Shown here: piece after piece, positions 9,658-17,727 of the stretch
How positions within the stretch are numbered: position 1 is the first letter of the stretch
Layout: every line of letters begins with the position of its first letter
Assembly: GCA_964599235.1 (NCBI GenBank)
Contig: CAZRDX010000040.1
Coordinates: forward strand, 108,719 to 172,718
From: DRPN01 sp964599235
GTDB lineage: Bacteria > Bacteroidota > Bacteroidia > Bacteroidales > VadinHA17
Length of the DNA: 64,000 nt
Direction: 5' to 3'
Position numbers and translations under genes: made by a program
The notes under the pieces: model-generated
What the model saw: only the letters and a program-made list of their open reading frames with translations
Databases searched by the model: none
What the model was told of the DNA's origin: nothing

Positions 9658-11364
9658 ATGATGCGAAGGAAGATCTTCACTTTTGTTCTTATGGGTATGT
9701 TCTCCATTTTCCTTCCGAGGGAGGCGGACAGCTGTACCAATTTCCTGATCACGCGGGGTGCAACGGTGGATGGTTCCACGATGATCTCGTATGCGGCCGA
9801 CAGTCATGTGCTGTACGGGGAGCTTTATTTTTGGCCGGCGGCCGATCATGCTCCCGGTACGATGCTGGATGTATGGGAATGGGATACCGGCAAGCATCTG
9901 GGCCAGATCCCGCAGGCAACTCATACGTACAGTGTGGTAGGCAACATGAACGAGCACCAGGTGGCCATTGGTGAGACCACCTTCGGCGGCCGGCATGAGC
10001 TGCGCGACACCACGGCCATCATCGACTACGGCAGTCTGATGTACCTGGCCCTGCAACGGGCACGCACCGCCCGCGAGGCTATCCGGGTCATGGCCGGTCT
10101 GGTCGACCGTTACGGATATTACAGCACAGGTGAATCATTCTCCATCTCCGACCCCAAAGAGGTGTGGATCATGGAGATGATCGGCAAAGGTCCCGGTCGT
10201 AAGGGTGCCGTCTGGGTGGCCCGTCGGGTGCCCGACGGCTACATCTGCGGTCATGCCAACCAGGCCCGTATCACCACCTTTCCTCTAAAAGGCAAGCATA
10301 CCATTTCTTCGAAAGAGCTGGACCGCATCCTGGACACCACCATCACCACGGTCTATGAGAAGGATGTGATCAGGATCGCCCGCGAGCACGGATGGTTCAA
10401 AGGCAAAGACAAGGAATTCAGCTTCGCCGATGCCTATGCCCCCCTCGACTTCGGAGCTGCCCGTTTCTGTGAGGCACGCGTCTGGTCGGGTTTCCGTAAG
10501 GTGACCCACGGTATGGACAAATACACCGACTATGCCATGGGCATCAATCTGCAGAACAGGATGCCGCTGTGGGTAAAGCCCGACAGGAAACTCTCGGTAC
10601 AGGACGTGATGGAGATGATGCGCGATCACTATGAAGGCACTCCCCTGGACATGACGCAGGATCTCGGTGCCGGACCGTTCGGCTGTGGCTACCGCTGGCG
10701 TCCCCTGGTATGGGAGGTCGACGGCAAAAAATACTTCAACGAACGGGCCATCTCCACCCAGCAGACCGGTTTCTCTTTCGTGGCACAGAGCCGCAGTTAT
10801 CTTCCCGACCCTATCGGAGGCATCCTGTGGTTCGGTGTCGACGACACCTATTCAACCGTTTACACTCCCATGTACTGCGGGATCACCGAGGTACCTCATG
10901 AGTTCGCCGTGGGCAACGGCGACATGATGACCTTCAGCGATGATGCCGCCTTCTGGGTCTTCAATCAGGTATCCAACTTCGCCTATACGCGCTACAACGT
11001 GATCATCCCCGAGATACGTCTTATCCAGCATGAGCTCGAGAGCAAGTACGTACGTGAAGTGAAGGCCATCGACATCGCAGCCTCCGAGCTGTATGCAAAG
11101 GATCCCGAGGCCGCCCGGAAGTTCCTCACCGATTATTCGGTATTGCAGGGAGCCAACACGGTGAAGGTGTGGAAGAAGCTGTACACATACCTTTTCACCA
11201 AATACATGGACGGCAACATCAAGGAAAAGGCAGAAGTACCTCCCGGCTACAAGTATCACAATCCGAAGCTGCAGCAGCCGGGGTACGGTGAGGCCTGGTA
11301 CCGCCGCATCGTAGAAGAGACGGGCGACAAGTTCCTCTATCCCGCCGGCAACACCGGGCATTGA
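9658..11364 (+). CDS. Secreted C69-family dipeptidase
   Basis: A 568-residue Ntn-type peptidase. The signal peptide runs to about residue 25 and is followed directly by Cys26 (CTNFLITRGATVDGS), the expected catalytic nucleophile exposed by cleavage. The conserved block GNMNEHQVAIGETTFGG follows near residue 100. C69 (formerly U34) enzymes release dipeptides in the periplasm. A promoter is visible just upstream. The next gene begins 7 bp after the stop codon, but DUF6452/DUF6048 genes have no known link to dipeptide cleavage, so that proximity may be accidental. Confidence 0.93.
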   Translation: MMRRKIFTFVLMGMFSIFLPREADSCTNFLITRGATVDGSTMISYAADSHVLYGELYFWPAADHAPGTMLDVWEWDTGKHLGQIPQATHTYSVVGNMNEHQVAIGETTFGGRHELRDTTAIIDYGSLMYLALQRARTAREAIRVMAGLVDRYGYYSTGESFSISDPKEVWIMEMIGKGPGRKGAVWVARRVPDGYICGHANQARITTFPLKGKHTISSKELDRILDTTITTVYEKDVIRIAREHGWFKGKDKEFSFADAYAPLDFGAARFCEARVWSGFRKVTHGMDKYTDYAMGINLQNRMPLWVKPDRKLSVQDVMEMMRDHYEGTPLDMTQDLGAGPFGCGYRWRPLVWEVDGKKYFNERAISTQQTGFSFVAQSRSYLPDPIGGILWFGVDDTYSTVYTPMYCGITEVPHEFAVGNGDMMTFSDDAAFWVFNQVSNFAYTRYNVIIPEIRLIQHELESKYVREVKAIDIAASELYAKDPEAARKFLTDYSVLQGANTVKVWKKLYTYLFTKYMDGNIKEKAEVPPGYKYHNPKLQQPGYGEAWYRRIVEETGDKFLYPAGNTGH

Positions 11365-11371
11365 TGAAAAG

Positions 11372-11851
11372 ATGATGGGCTGGACACGCCGGATATGGAG
11401 GATGGTCGCGTTCATCCTGCCGGCAACGGCAGCTGCCTGCAGCAGCTCACCCCGTTGCGTGGAGGATACCGATGTTTATCTGAACGCCGGCATTTACACG
11501 GTCAGGGAAGGGAAAGAAGAGGATGCGTTCCTGCAGGATGTGAAGGTCTACGGCCTTGGCCGTGAGGATTCCGTTCTTGTCAAGGGCAGCGTGAGTCGTC
11601 TGCATCTTCCGCTCGATGCACGTCAGGACAGCTGTGCCTGGGTGTTGCAGGGCGACACGTGGCGCGACACCCTCTTTTTCCGTTACCGGCGCACCACCCG
11701 CCTGCTTTCCTTCGAATGCGGTTTCATTGCCGAGTTCAAGGACCTTCATGCGGAAAGCACGTACCATCATCTCGACTCCCTGGCTGTGAAAGCACCTGTT
11801 GTGACGAACACCCATGAAGAGAACCTGCGTCTTTATATCGATCTTCCTTAG
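11372..11851 (+). CDS. DUF6452-like secreted/lipoprotein of unknown function
   Basis: A 159-residue protein with an N-terminal hydrophobic segment ending in ATAAACSSS. The cysteine could be lipidated, though the lipobox is weak. The rest is predicted beta-rich and resembles the DUF6452 proteins of Bacteroidetes. It overlaps the next gene by 38 bp. The DUF6452-DUF6048 pair is a recurring neighbourhood in this phylum, which supports both calls. Function is unknown. Confidence 0.75.
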   Translation: MMGWTRRIWRMVAFILPATAAACSSSPRCVEDTDVYLNAGIYTVREGKEEDAFLQDVKVYGLGREDSVLVKGSVSRLHLPLDARQDSCAWVLQGDTWRDTLFFRYRRTTRLLSFECGFIAEFKDLHAESTYHHLDSLAVKAPVVTNTHEENLRLYIDLP

Positions 11852-12512
11852 CCTCGTGGTACCGTTGCGGGCCCAGGAGGATCAGCCGCACGACACCATG
11901 CGGCTGGGAGGGGTACGCCTCGGCATGGACCTCCTTCCTTTCGCAGGCTTTCTTTTCGATCCTCCGATGAAAGGTTACGAGCTGTTCCTGGATGCCGAGT
12001 TCTCCGACGGCTGGTACCTCGTGGCAGAAGGAGGGCGTCTTAAGTACGACAAGACCGAACCCGGCTATTCCTACTCGATGAAAGGATCCTACATGAAAAT
12101 GGGCATCGATCACAACTTCCTGAAAAGGCTTCCGGAAGAGAACGAAAGCCTTTTCTGGGGTCTGCGTGTGGCTGCGGCCGATCTCACACACGAGGCACCG
12201 GAGGTCACCATCCGCGACGGCTACTGGGGCGACCTGAACACTGCTATCCCGGCAGCGAACCTGCGTCCTTTCTGGTTCGAGGTCACCGCTGGCATCAAGG
12301 CCGAAGTGCTGAAGAACCTCTTCCTGGGCTGGAACGTACGGGGACATTTTCTTCTCATCTATCCCAAGGAGGTGATGCAGCCTTACATCATACCCGGCTA
12401 CGGCAATGCCGAGAAAAAGTTTCCTGTCACATTCAACTATGTGATCAGCTACCGCTTTCCTTACAAGCTGCGTGTACGTGAGAAGAAGAGACGCATGGTT
12501 CCGGGAGGCTGA
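11814..12512 (+). CDS. DUF6048-like outer-membrane-associated protein
   Basis: A 232-residue protein with a signal peptide (MKRTCVFISIFLSLVVPLRAQ) followed by alternating amphipathic strands such as GYELFLDAEFSDGWYLVAEGG. This is consistent with a small beta-barrel or barrel-associated protein of the DUF6048 family. It ends 3 bp before the convergent zinc dehydrogenase gene, with no terminator hairpin visible in between. Function unknown. Confidence 0.78.
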   Translation: MKRTCVFISIFLSLVVPLRAQEDQPHDTMRLGGVRLGMDLLPFAGFLFDPPMKGYELFLDAEFSDGWYLVAEGGRLKYDKTEPGYSYSMKGSYMKMGIDHNFLKRLPEENESLFWGLRVAAADLTHEAPEVTIRDGYWGDLNTAIPAANLRPFWFEVTAGIKAEVLKNLFLGWNVRGHFLLIYPKEVMQPYIIPGYGNAEKKFPVTFNYVISYRFPYKLRVREKKRRMVPGG

Positions 12513-12515
12513 TCC

Positions 12516-13778
12516 CTAGACGTCGATCCGTTTTCCGTGTTGCAGAAGGTAGGTCTCCGCCTCCACAGACCATCGTCCGTTATGGCGTCGGGTGATCTCG
12601 GCGAGTGTGGCAAAAAGCGGATCCTTTTTCCCCAGACGTTCAAAATCGTCTATGGCCGTGAGCGGCATGCTCAGGTGGGTATAGATAAGTTTTTTTCCGC
12701 CGGGGATCTCCGGCAAACGGAGGGTGGTGTCGATGACCGCATCCAGTCCGCCAATGTGGGTAACCAGCCCCGACGGATCGAGTCCCCGGGAGAAGAGCTC
12801 CAGGGCTTCCAGCATGTCCTGGTTGTTGCCGCCGCTGGTACCTGTGATGTGGGTGGAAGCATAGTGCACGTTGTAAAAATTGAGACGGGCCGAGAAAGCC
12901 GGGTCGGTAGGACCCGCGAAAAAGTTGAGGCATCCGTCGCGACCCAGCAGCTGGTCGCCCTGCTCGACGACCGCGGCCACCGGAGCAAAGACGAACACAT
13001 CGTCATAGGCTCCTCCTGCCAGCTCTTTCAGGTAGGCCACCGGATCATCGAGGGAAGCCGTGTTCACATACCGCAGTTCCACCCCTCTTTCTTTTGCCGT
13101 TTCCGGTGAATAAAGACGCGAAGCGCGGGAGAGACGTGTCTCGTCGATGTCGGTGACCACCATGAAGGCAGGAGGTTTTTCGTTGAAGAGGGCATAAGCG
13201 ATGGCGGCCAGTCCCATGGGGCCGGCCCCGGCCAGGATGGCCAGACGTCCGCCTTCCCGGATGCCCATGATATGCTCGTAACTGCCCGGCCGTGTATGAT
13301 AACTGGCATGGAAAGCTCCGATGACACATGACATGGGCTCCGCCAGCGAGGCAGGATAGTATCCTTCCCCCTCATAAGGAAGAAGACAATCCATCTCCAT
13401 CACCTCATTGGGAATGAGGATATGGGTGGCATCGCCGCCAATGTAGCGGTACGAGTAACCGGGAGCATCGAGACTGCCCTTGTAGTTGAGGGCCGGCTGG
13501 ATGGAGAATTTCTGCCCCGGCCGGAAACGATGCCTCCACTTCTCCCCCACCTCCAGGATCCTTCCGCTGAACTCATGACCGATGATGGTGGGGTTCTCAT
13601 GCACATCATCGGGGATGCGTTTGTGGTCGGGGCCCTGGATCGCCGCCTTATAGGTCGACATACAGATGCTGTCGGAGATCACCTCCGCAAGGATCTCGTC
13701 CTCTTTCATTTCCGGGAGTTCGAACTCTTCCAGACGCAAATCCTTCTTCCCGTAGATCCTCACCGCTTTAGTTTTCAT
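12516..13778 (-). CDS. Zinc-binding medium-chain dehydrogenase (sorbose-1-phosphate reductase-like)
   Basis: About 420 residues, last gene of the seven-gene operon. Visible features are catalytic-zinc ligands Cys39 and His68-Glu69 (IIGHEFSG) and the Rossmann stretch AILAGAGPMGLAAIAYAL. Overall similarity is closest to L-sorbose-1-phosphate reductase-like MDR enzymes, which oxidise or reduce a secondary alcohol of a polyol or ketose phosphate with NAD(P). I prefer the start at 13778 (MKTKAVRIYG), where family members begin. An in-frame ATG at 13817 overlaps the upstream stop codon as ATGA and would add 13 residues by translational coupling. The substrate is unknown. Confidence 0.9.
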   Translation of the reverse strand: MKTKAVRIYGKKDLRLEEFELPEMKEDEILAEVISDSICMSTYKAAIQGPDHKRIPDDVHENPTIIGHEFSGRILEVGEKWRHRFRPGQKFSIQPALNYKGSLDAPGYSYRYIGGDATHILIPNEVMEMDCLLPYEGEGYYPASLAEPMSCVIGAFHASYHTRPGSYEHIMGIREGGRLAILAGAGPMGLAAIAYALFNEKPPAFMVVTDIDETRLSRASRLYSPETAKERGVELRYVNTASLDDPVAYLKELAGGAYDDVFVFAPVAAVVEQGDQLLGRDGCLNFFAGPTDPAFSARLNFYNVHYASTHITGTSGGNNQDMLEALELFSRGLDPSGLVTHIGGLDAVIDTTLRLPEIPGGKKLIYTHLSMPLTAIDDFERLGKKDPLFATLAEITRRHNGRWSVEAETYLLQHGKRIDV

Positions 13779-13813
13779 TCTCATTTTCCGGTTATGTTTC
13801 GTTGCTTGTTCAA

Positions 13814-14992
13814 TCATCGCAGCATTACCTGGCCGCCTGTCACGGGGAGGGCCTGTCCTGTCTCATATTCTTGTTCTATGAGGTAACGGACGGCCCGGTA
13901 GACATCCAGGACGGTGGTCCCTCGACCCATGGGGACGAGGCTTTCGTAATGACGCCGCACATCCTCGATGGTTTTGGCACCTTCCACCTTACCTGCCTCG
14001 AGGTATTGTCTGAAAAGTCCCGTTTTCGGATCCGACCACAGGGGGCCGTCGAAGAAATTTCCCGGGCAAACGGCATTCACCTTGATGTTGTCCTGCACCA
14101 GTTCCAGGGCGAACGACTGGACCAGGCCGATGCTTCCGAACTTGCTGCCGGCATAGGCGAAGTTGCGCTTGCTGCCCTGCAGACCCGACTTGGAGTTGAT
14201 CTGGATGATGTCCATGAAACGTCCGGGAGCTGCCTCGTGCTGTTTCTTCATCACCCTGGAAGCATATTTCACGCCCAGATAAAAACCTTTGTAGTTCACA
14301 TGGGTGACAAAATCGAAGGCCTTTTCCTCGAGCACATCCAGACCTCCTGCTTTGAGGACACCGGCATTGCTGACGAAAAGGTCGAGGCCGCCGAAGGCAA
14401 AGACAGTCTGACGGACCATGAGGTCGACGGAGGCGCTGTCGGAGACGTCGGCCCGGACGAAGGTGATGGCGTGGTTTCCGGTTTTTTCTTTGAGCTCTTC
14501 GACTGCAGCCTGTCCTGTCCGCTCATTGATGTCGGCGATCATGACGCAGGCGCCGTCGGCGGCGAGGTGTTCGGCCAGGCCTTTGCCGAAGCCCTGGGCA
14601 GCGCCGGTGATGAGGGCGATGCGGCCGGCCAGCGGCCCCGCCGGAGCCGGCCCCTCGTCAGGAAGGGGCTTCCCCTGCAGGAGGGCTTCCGTCCCCTCCA
14701 CCGTGGGGGCCCAGACAAGAAGAGCCTTTCCCCCTATGCTGATCAGCCCGTACTCCTTAGCTCCTTCCCGTGCGTTCATCATAAGGATCTCTATCCGGAT
14801 CTTCTCTGCATCACCTGCAGGACTGAGCGTTCTTAGCAGCACCTTTTCCGGCTCAGGGATCTCGGCCTCCCTGTGTTCCCCGCCCGTCACCAGGCGCAGT
14901 ACAGGCGGTCGTTCTTTTCCCTTGCCCAGCTCCATCCGAAGAAGGGGCATGGTTTCATAGGCCATGCCCGGGAAAAAATATTCGTCCATCAT
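13814..14992 (-). CDS. SDR oxidoreductase with a ~125-residue N-terminal extension
   Basis: 392 residues, much longer than the roughly 250 of a classical SDR. The C-terminal part is a clear SDR: TGAAQGFGKG cofactor motif at about 137-146, NAG motif (VSNAGVL), and catalytic Tyr280-x-x-x-Lys284 (YAGSK). It most resembles sorbitol-6-phosphate 2-dehydrogenases. The first 125 residues have no fold I recognise and end in a Pro/Ala/Gly-rich linker. The start codon overlaps the stop of the PHP gene as ATGA (14992; the ATG at 14989 also fits), and its own stop overlaps a possible start of the zinc dehydrogenase in the same way. This implies tightly coupled translation. Confidence 0.9.
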   Translation of the reverse strand: MMDEYFFPGMAYETMPLLRMELGKGKERPPVLRLVTGGEHREAEIPEPEKVLLRTLSPAGDAEKIRIEILMMNAREGAKEYGLISIGGKALLVWAPTVEGTEALLQGKPLPDEGPAPAGPLAGRIALITGAAQGFGKGLAEHLAADGACVMIADINERTGQAAVEELKEKTGNHAITFVRADVSDSASVDLMVRQTVFAFGGLDLFVSNAGVLKAGGLDVLEEKAFDFVTHVNYKGFYLGVKYASRVMKKQHEAAPGRFMDIIQINSKSGLQGSKRNFAYAGSKFGSIGLVQSFALELVQDNIKVNAVCPGNFFDGPLWSDPKTGLFRQYLEAGKVEGAKTIEDVRRHYESLVPMGRGTTVLDVYRAVRYLIEQEYETGQALPVTGGQVMLR

Positions 14993-16230
14993 ATAGGTGC
15001 TTTGTTGATCTTCCTGAAATAACCGATCACGGCAGCGCCGAGGGCGGTAAGTATGCCTCGCTGTTCGCTGTTGGCGAAGCCGTCGGGATCGACGATGCCG
15101 GTCTTGCCACGGGAGATCTGATACTGGTGGGCTGCGACGATGCAGGCCGAGTTCCATGCGATCTCCCGCAGTCTGGGAGTGAGCGGAACCCCGCCACGTG
15201 AGGTGACACGCAAGGGCTGCATCGCAGGAGTGTTGTGCTCCGTACCGAAAAGTACCAAGAAGCCCCGGCGGTCAAAGTACTCGGCATAATCTTCCAGGAT
15301 ACGCAGATCGTTGCGGCCGGGGATGAACTCCACGGCAAAGACATTCAGCTCCTCCAGCGAGGCAGCCAGTCTTATTTTGTCCTCCTCATAAGGAGTGATG
15401 TATCCCGACGGGTTGTCCAGCAGGACAGGATAACACGGTATTCCACCGGCTTTGAGGATGTAACTTATGATGCGCGGGACGGGAAGGAAAGCGTCGGGAT
15501 CTTCCGGGATGAAGGCCGGACCTCCTTTTTTCAGGAGACGCGCCCGGATCTCATTCTCCAGGGCTGCGATATCGTGCAAAGCGGCACGGGGGGGGTCGCC
15601 CCCGAACATCCTCGTATAGATCTCCCGCTGACGCTGCTCATCACCCAGTTGCTGCACCTCCATCCGTATGGCCTTGGCCACATGACGCTCCCGCACCACT
15701 CCGCGGGCCAGCTCCCCGACGATCCGCTCAAAGGAGAGTTGTACCTCGGGCACCTGCTCGCGGAAATAGGCATTGGCTTTTTCCACCATCCTGCGTACCT
15801 GGTCGTTACCCTTGTCTCTCAGGTCGTCCAGAAGATGTTCCTCGTCCGGCGGCGGCACGAAAGGATAGCGTAACCCTTTGCCGCTGAAGTAGGTCCTTCC
15901 GGGATTGTTGGGATCGTTGACCAGAACACCTTCCCGCTGCTCTTTCTCCAGCAATCCGATGAACTCAATGTTGAAAAGAGGGAAAACGGAATAGGTCCCG
16001 GCCAGACGGAAGAACTCGTCGTATCCCCTGACCGTATTAAAATCGTTGATACCCAGAGCTTCGACCCCTTCTTCCCTCGCCATCCGGAAAGGCTCCTCCA
16101 GATCCCGGAAAGCGCTGAAAGAATAGGGAGTGTGTATATGAGCGTTCACTTCACGGATGCCCGTCACCTTGTAGGGCATCATCTCCTCCCATTCGGGATA
16201 ATCCTTGAACAATTTCATACTCGTTTTCAT
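14989..16230 (-). CDS. PHP-domain metal-dependent phosphoesterase-like protein
   Basis: 413 residues from the ATG at 16230, which overlaps the upstream stop by one base (TAATG). The PHP signature is seen in order: His31-x-His33 (NAHIHTPYS), GINDFNT, NIEF and FGTEHNTPAM near residue 330. These would hold two or three metal ions for phosphoester hydrolysis. The protein is longer than simple PHP phosphatases, with a middle region of about 170 residues of unclear role. Coupled translation with two HAD phosphatases and two dehydrogenases suggests it acts on an intermediate of the same pathway. The reaction is not known. Confidence 0.87.
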   Translation of the reverse strand: MKTSMKLFKDYPEWEEMMPYKVTGIREVNAHIHTPYSFSAFRDLEEPFRMAREEGVEALGINDFNTVRGYDEFFRLAGTYSVFPLFNIEFIGLLEKEQREGVLVNDPNNPGRTYFSGKGLRYPFVPPPDEEHLLDDLRDKGNDQVRRMVEKANAYFREQVPEVQLSFERIVGELARGVVRERHVAKAIRMEVQQLGDEQRQREIYTRMFGGDPPRAALHDIAALENEIRARLLKKGGPAFIPEDPDAFLPVPRIISYILKAGGIPCYPVLLDNPSGYITPYEEDKIRLAASLEELNVFAVEFIPGRNDLRILEDYAEYFDRRGFLVLFGTEHNTPAMQPLRVTSRGGVPLTPRLREIAWNSACIVAAHQYQISRGKTGIVDPDGFANSEQRGILTALGAAVIGYFRKINKAPI

Positions 16231-16889
16231 TACCATTCGATTGCATCGTCCGGCACGTGGGCCAGGTCGGGTGCGATCCAGTCGGCATCTCTCAGCTCTT
16301 CTTCGCCGAAGCTGGTGGTGAGGGCCAGGACGCGAGCCCCCGCCCTTTTCCCTGCAGTGATGCCTGCGGGTGCATCCTCGACGACGAGGCAGTTGGCAGG
16401 AGGCAGGCCGAGTCTTTCTGCGGCCTTAAGGTAGATATCAGGTGCCGGTTTTTTGTGGGTCACGTCCTCGGCCGTCACCAGGGCATCGAACCCTTCGGCA
16501 GACAAACCCCCTTCACGGAGGTTGATGAGCATCTTCACCCTGTCGGCGCTGGTGGCCACCGCCATTTTCAGGCCTTGTTCACGACAGCGCTCTATGAAAT
16601 CTTTCACCCCCGGCAACAGCTGCAAGTTACCATGGGCCAGCCGGTCATAGATCTCATAGACACGTCTCTTGGCCTCCTGAAGGTCAAGAGGAAAACCATA
16701 TTTTTCAGCAACACCTCCCAGGTAGCGCACCTCACCGGTCCCCACAAAAGGCAGGAAATCCTCCTCCTTCACCTCCAGTCCCCTTTCCCGGAACATCTCC
16801 ACCGATGCACAGGCGATCAGCTCCTCGGTATCGACGAGGACACCGTCCATGTCGAACAAAACACCTTTGAGCATGTCTCCCATGGTCAT
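16230..16889 (-). CDS. HAD-superfamily phosphatase/phosphoglucomutase-like protein
   Basis: 219 residues with the full HAD set: nucleophile motif LFDMDGVLVDTEE, ATSAD (motif II), KKPAPDIYLKAAERLG (motif III) and VVEDAPAGITAGKRAGA (motif IV), plus an alpha-helical cap. This is the beta-phosphoglucomutase-like subgroup, which contains sugar-phosphate phosphatases and mutases. The start overlaps the upstream HAD-IIA stop (ATGA). In-frame ATGs at codons 3 and 6 are alternatives. It probably dephosphorylates or isomerises a sugar phosphate in this operon's pathway. Confidence 0.9.
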   Translation of the reverse strand: MTMGDMLKGVLFDMDGVLVDTEELIACASVEMFRERGLEVKEEDFLPFVGTGEVRYLGGVAEKYGFPLDLQEAKRRVYEIYDRLAHGNLQLLPGVKDFIERCREQGLKMAVATSADRVKMLINLREGGLSAEGFDALVTAEDVTHKKPAPDIYLKAAERLGLPPANCLVVEDAPAGITAGKRAGARVLALTTSFGEEELRDADWIAPDLAHVPDDAIEW

Positions 16890-17677
16890 GATACGATCTC
16901 TCCCACCCCTTTCAGGACAAATTTCGGAAGATAGGGGAACTCACGGATGGTCTCCTGCGTAGAGATCCCGCTGAGCACCAGCAGGGTATCGATCTCCGAC
17001 TCAATGCCGGCGATGACATCGGTATCCATGCGGTCGCCAATGATGATGGTCTCCTCAGGAGGTACGCCCAGTTTTTTGAGGGCGATACGCATCATGAGAG
17101 GGTTGGGTTTACCTACGAAATAAGCCTGCCGGCCGGTGGCCAGCTCAATAGGAGCGATGAGCGCCTTGGTGGAAGGCGCGATCCCCTTTTCCACGGGACC
17201 GGACACATCAGGGTTGGTGCCGATGAGCTTGGCGCCTTTCAGAACCAGGTTGACCGCCTGCTCCAGTTTTTCATAGCTGTAGTTTCGCGTATCCCCCACC
17301 ACCACATAGTCGGGATCGATATTGTTCATCGTATACCCCACGTTGTACATGGCGTTGATGAGGCCAGCCTCGCCGATGATGAAAGCCGTGCCATGGGGTT
17401 TCTGCGACGAGAGGAACTGAGCTGTGGCCAATGCGCTCGTATAAAACACGTTCCTGTCGACGTCAATGCCCAGACGGTGCAGTTTTTCCTGCAGTTCACG
17501 CGGTGTGCGTTCGCTGGAGTTGGTGAGAAAGAGGAAATGCTTTTTCTCTTTTTTCAGCCACCGCACGAAATCCTTCACCCCCGGCAGGAGAGTATCACCA
17601 TGGTAGATCACACCGTCCATGTCCGAGATGAAGCCCTTTTTGGTACGGATCAGGGCTTTTACTTTTTCAATATCCAT
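16886..17677 (-). CDS. HAD-IIA family phosphatase (NagD-like)
   Basis: 263 residues with SDMDGVIYHGDTLLPG, LTNSSERTPRE, the KPNPLMMRIALKKLG motif and the acidic IIGDRMDTDVIAG motif, all typical of HAD subclass IIA (NagD, glycerol-phosphate and 4-nitrophenyl phosphatases). These enzymes remove phosphate from small phosphorylated metabolites. It begins 50 bp after the fused E1 gene and overlaps the next HAD gene by 4 bp, so it links the E1/E2 part of the operon to the phosphatase/dehydrogenase part. Confidence 0.9.
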   Translation of the reverse strand: MDIEKVKALIRTKKGFISDMDGVIYHGDTLLPGVKDFVRWLKKEKKHFLFLTNSSERTPRELQEKLHRLGIDVDRNVFYTSALATAQFLSSQKPHGTAFIIGEAGLINAMYNVGYTMNNIDPDYVVVGDTRNYSYEKLEQAVNLVLKGAKLIGTNPDVSGPVEKGIAPSTKALIAPIELATGRQAYFVGKPNPLMMRIALKKLGVPPEETIIIGDRMDTDVIAGIESEIDTLLVLSGISTQETIREFPYLPKFVLKGVGEIVS

Positions 17678-17727
17678 GAGAAATTTTTTCGCTAAAATAA
17701 CAATTCCCGCGCAGGGAAGAAAGCTCC

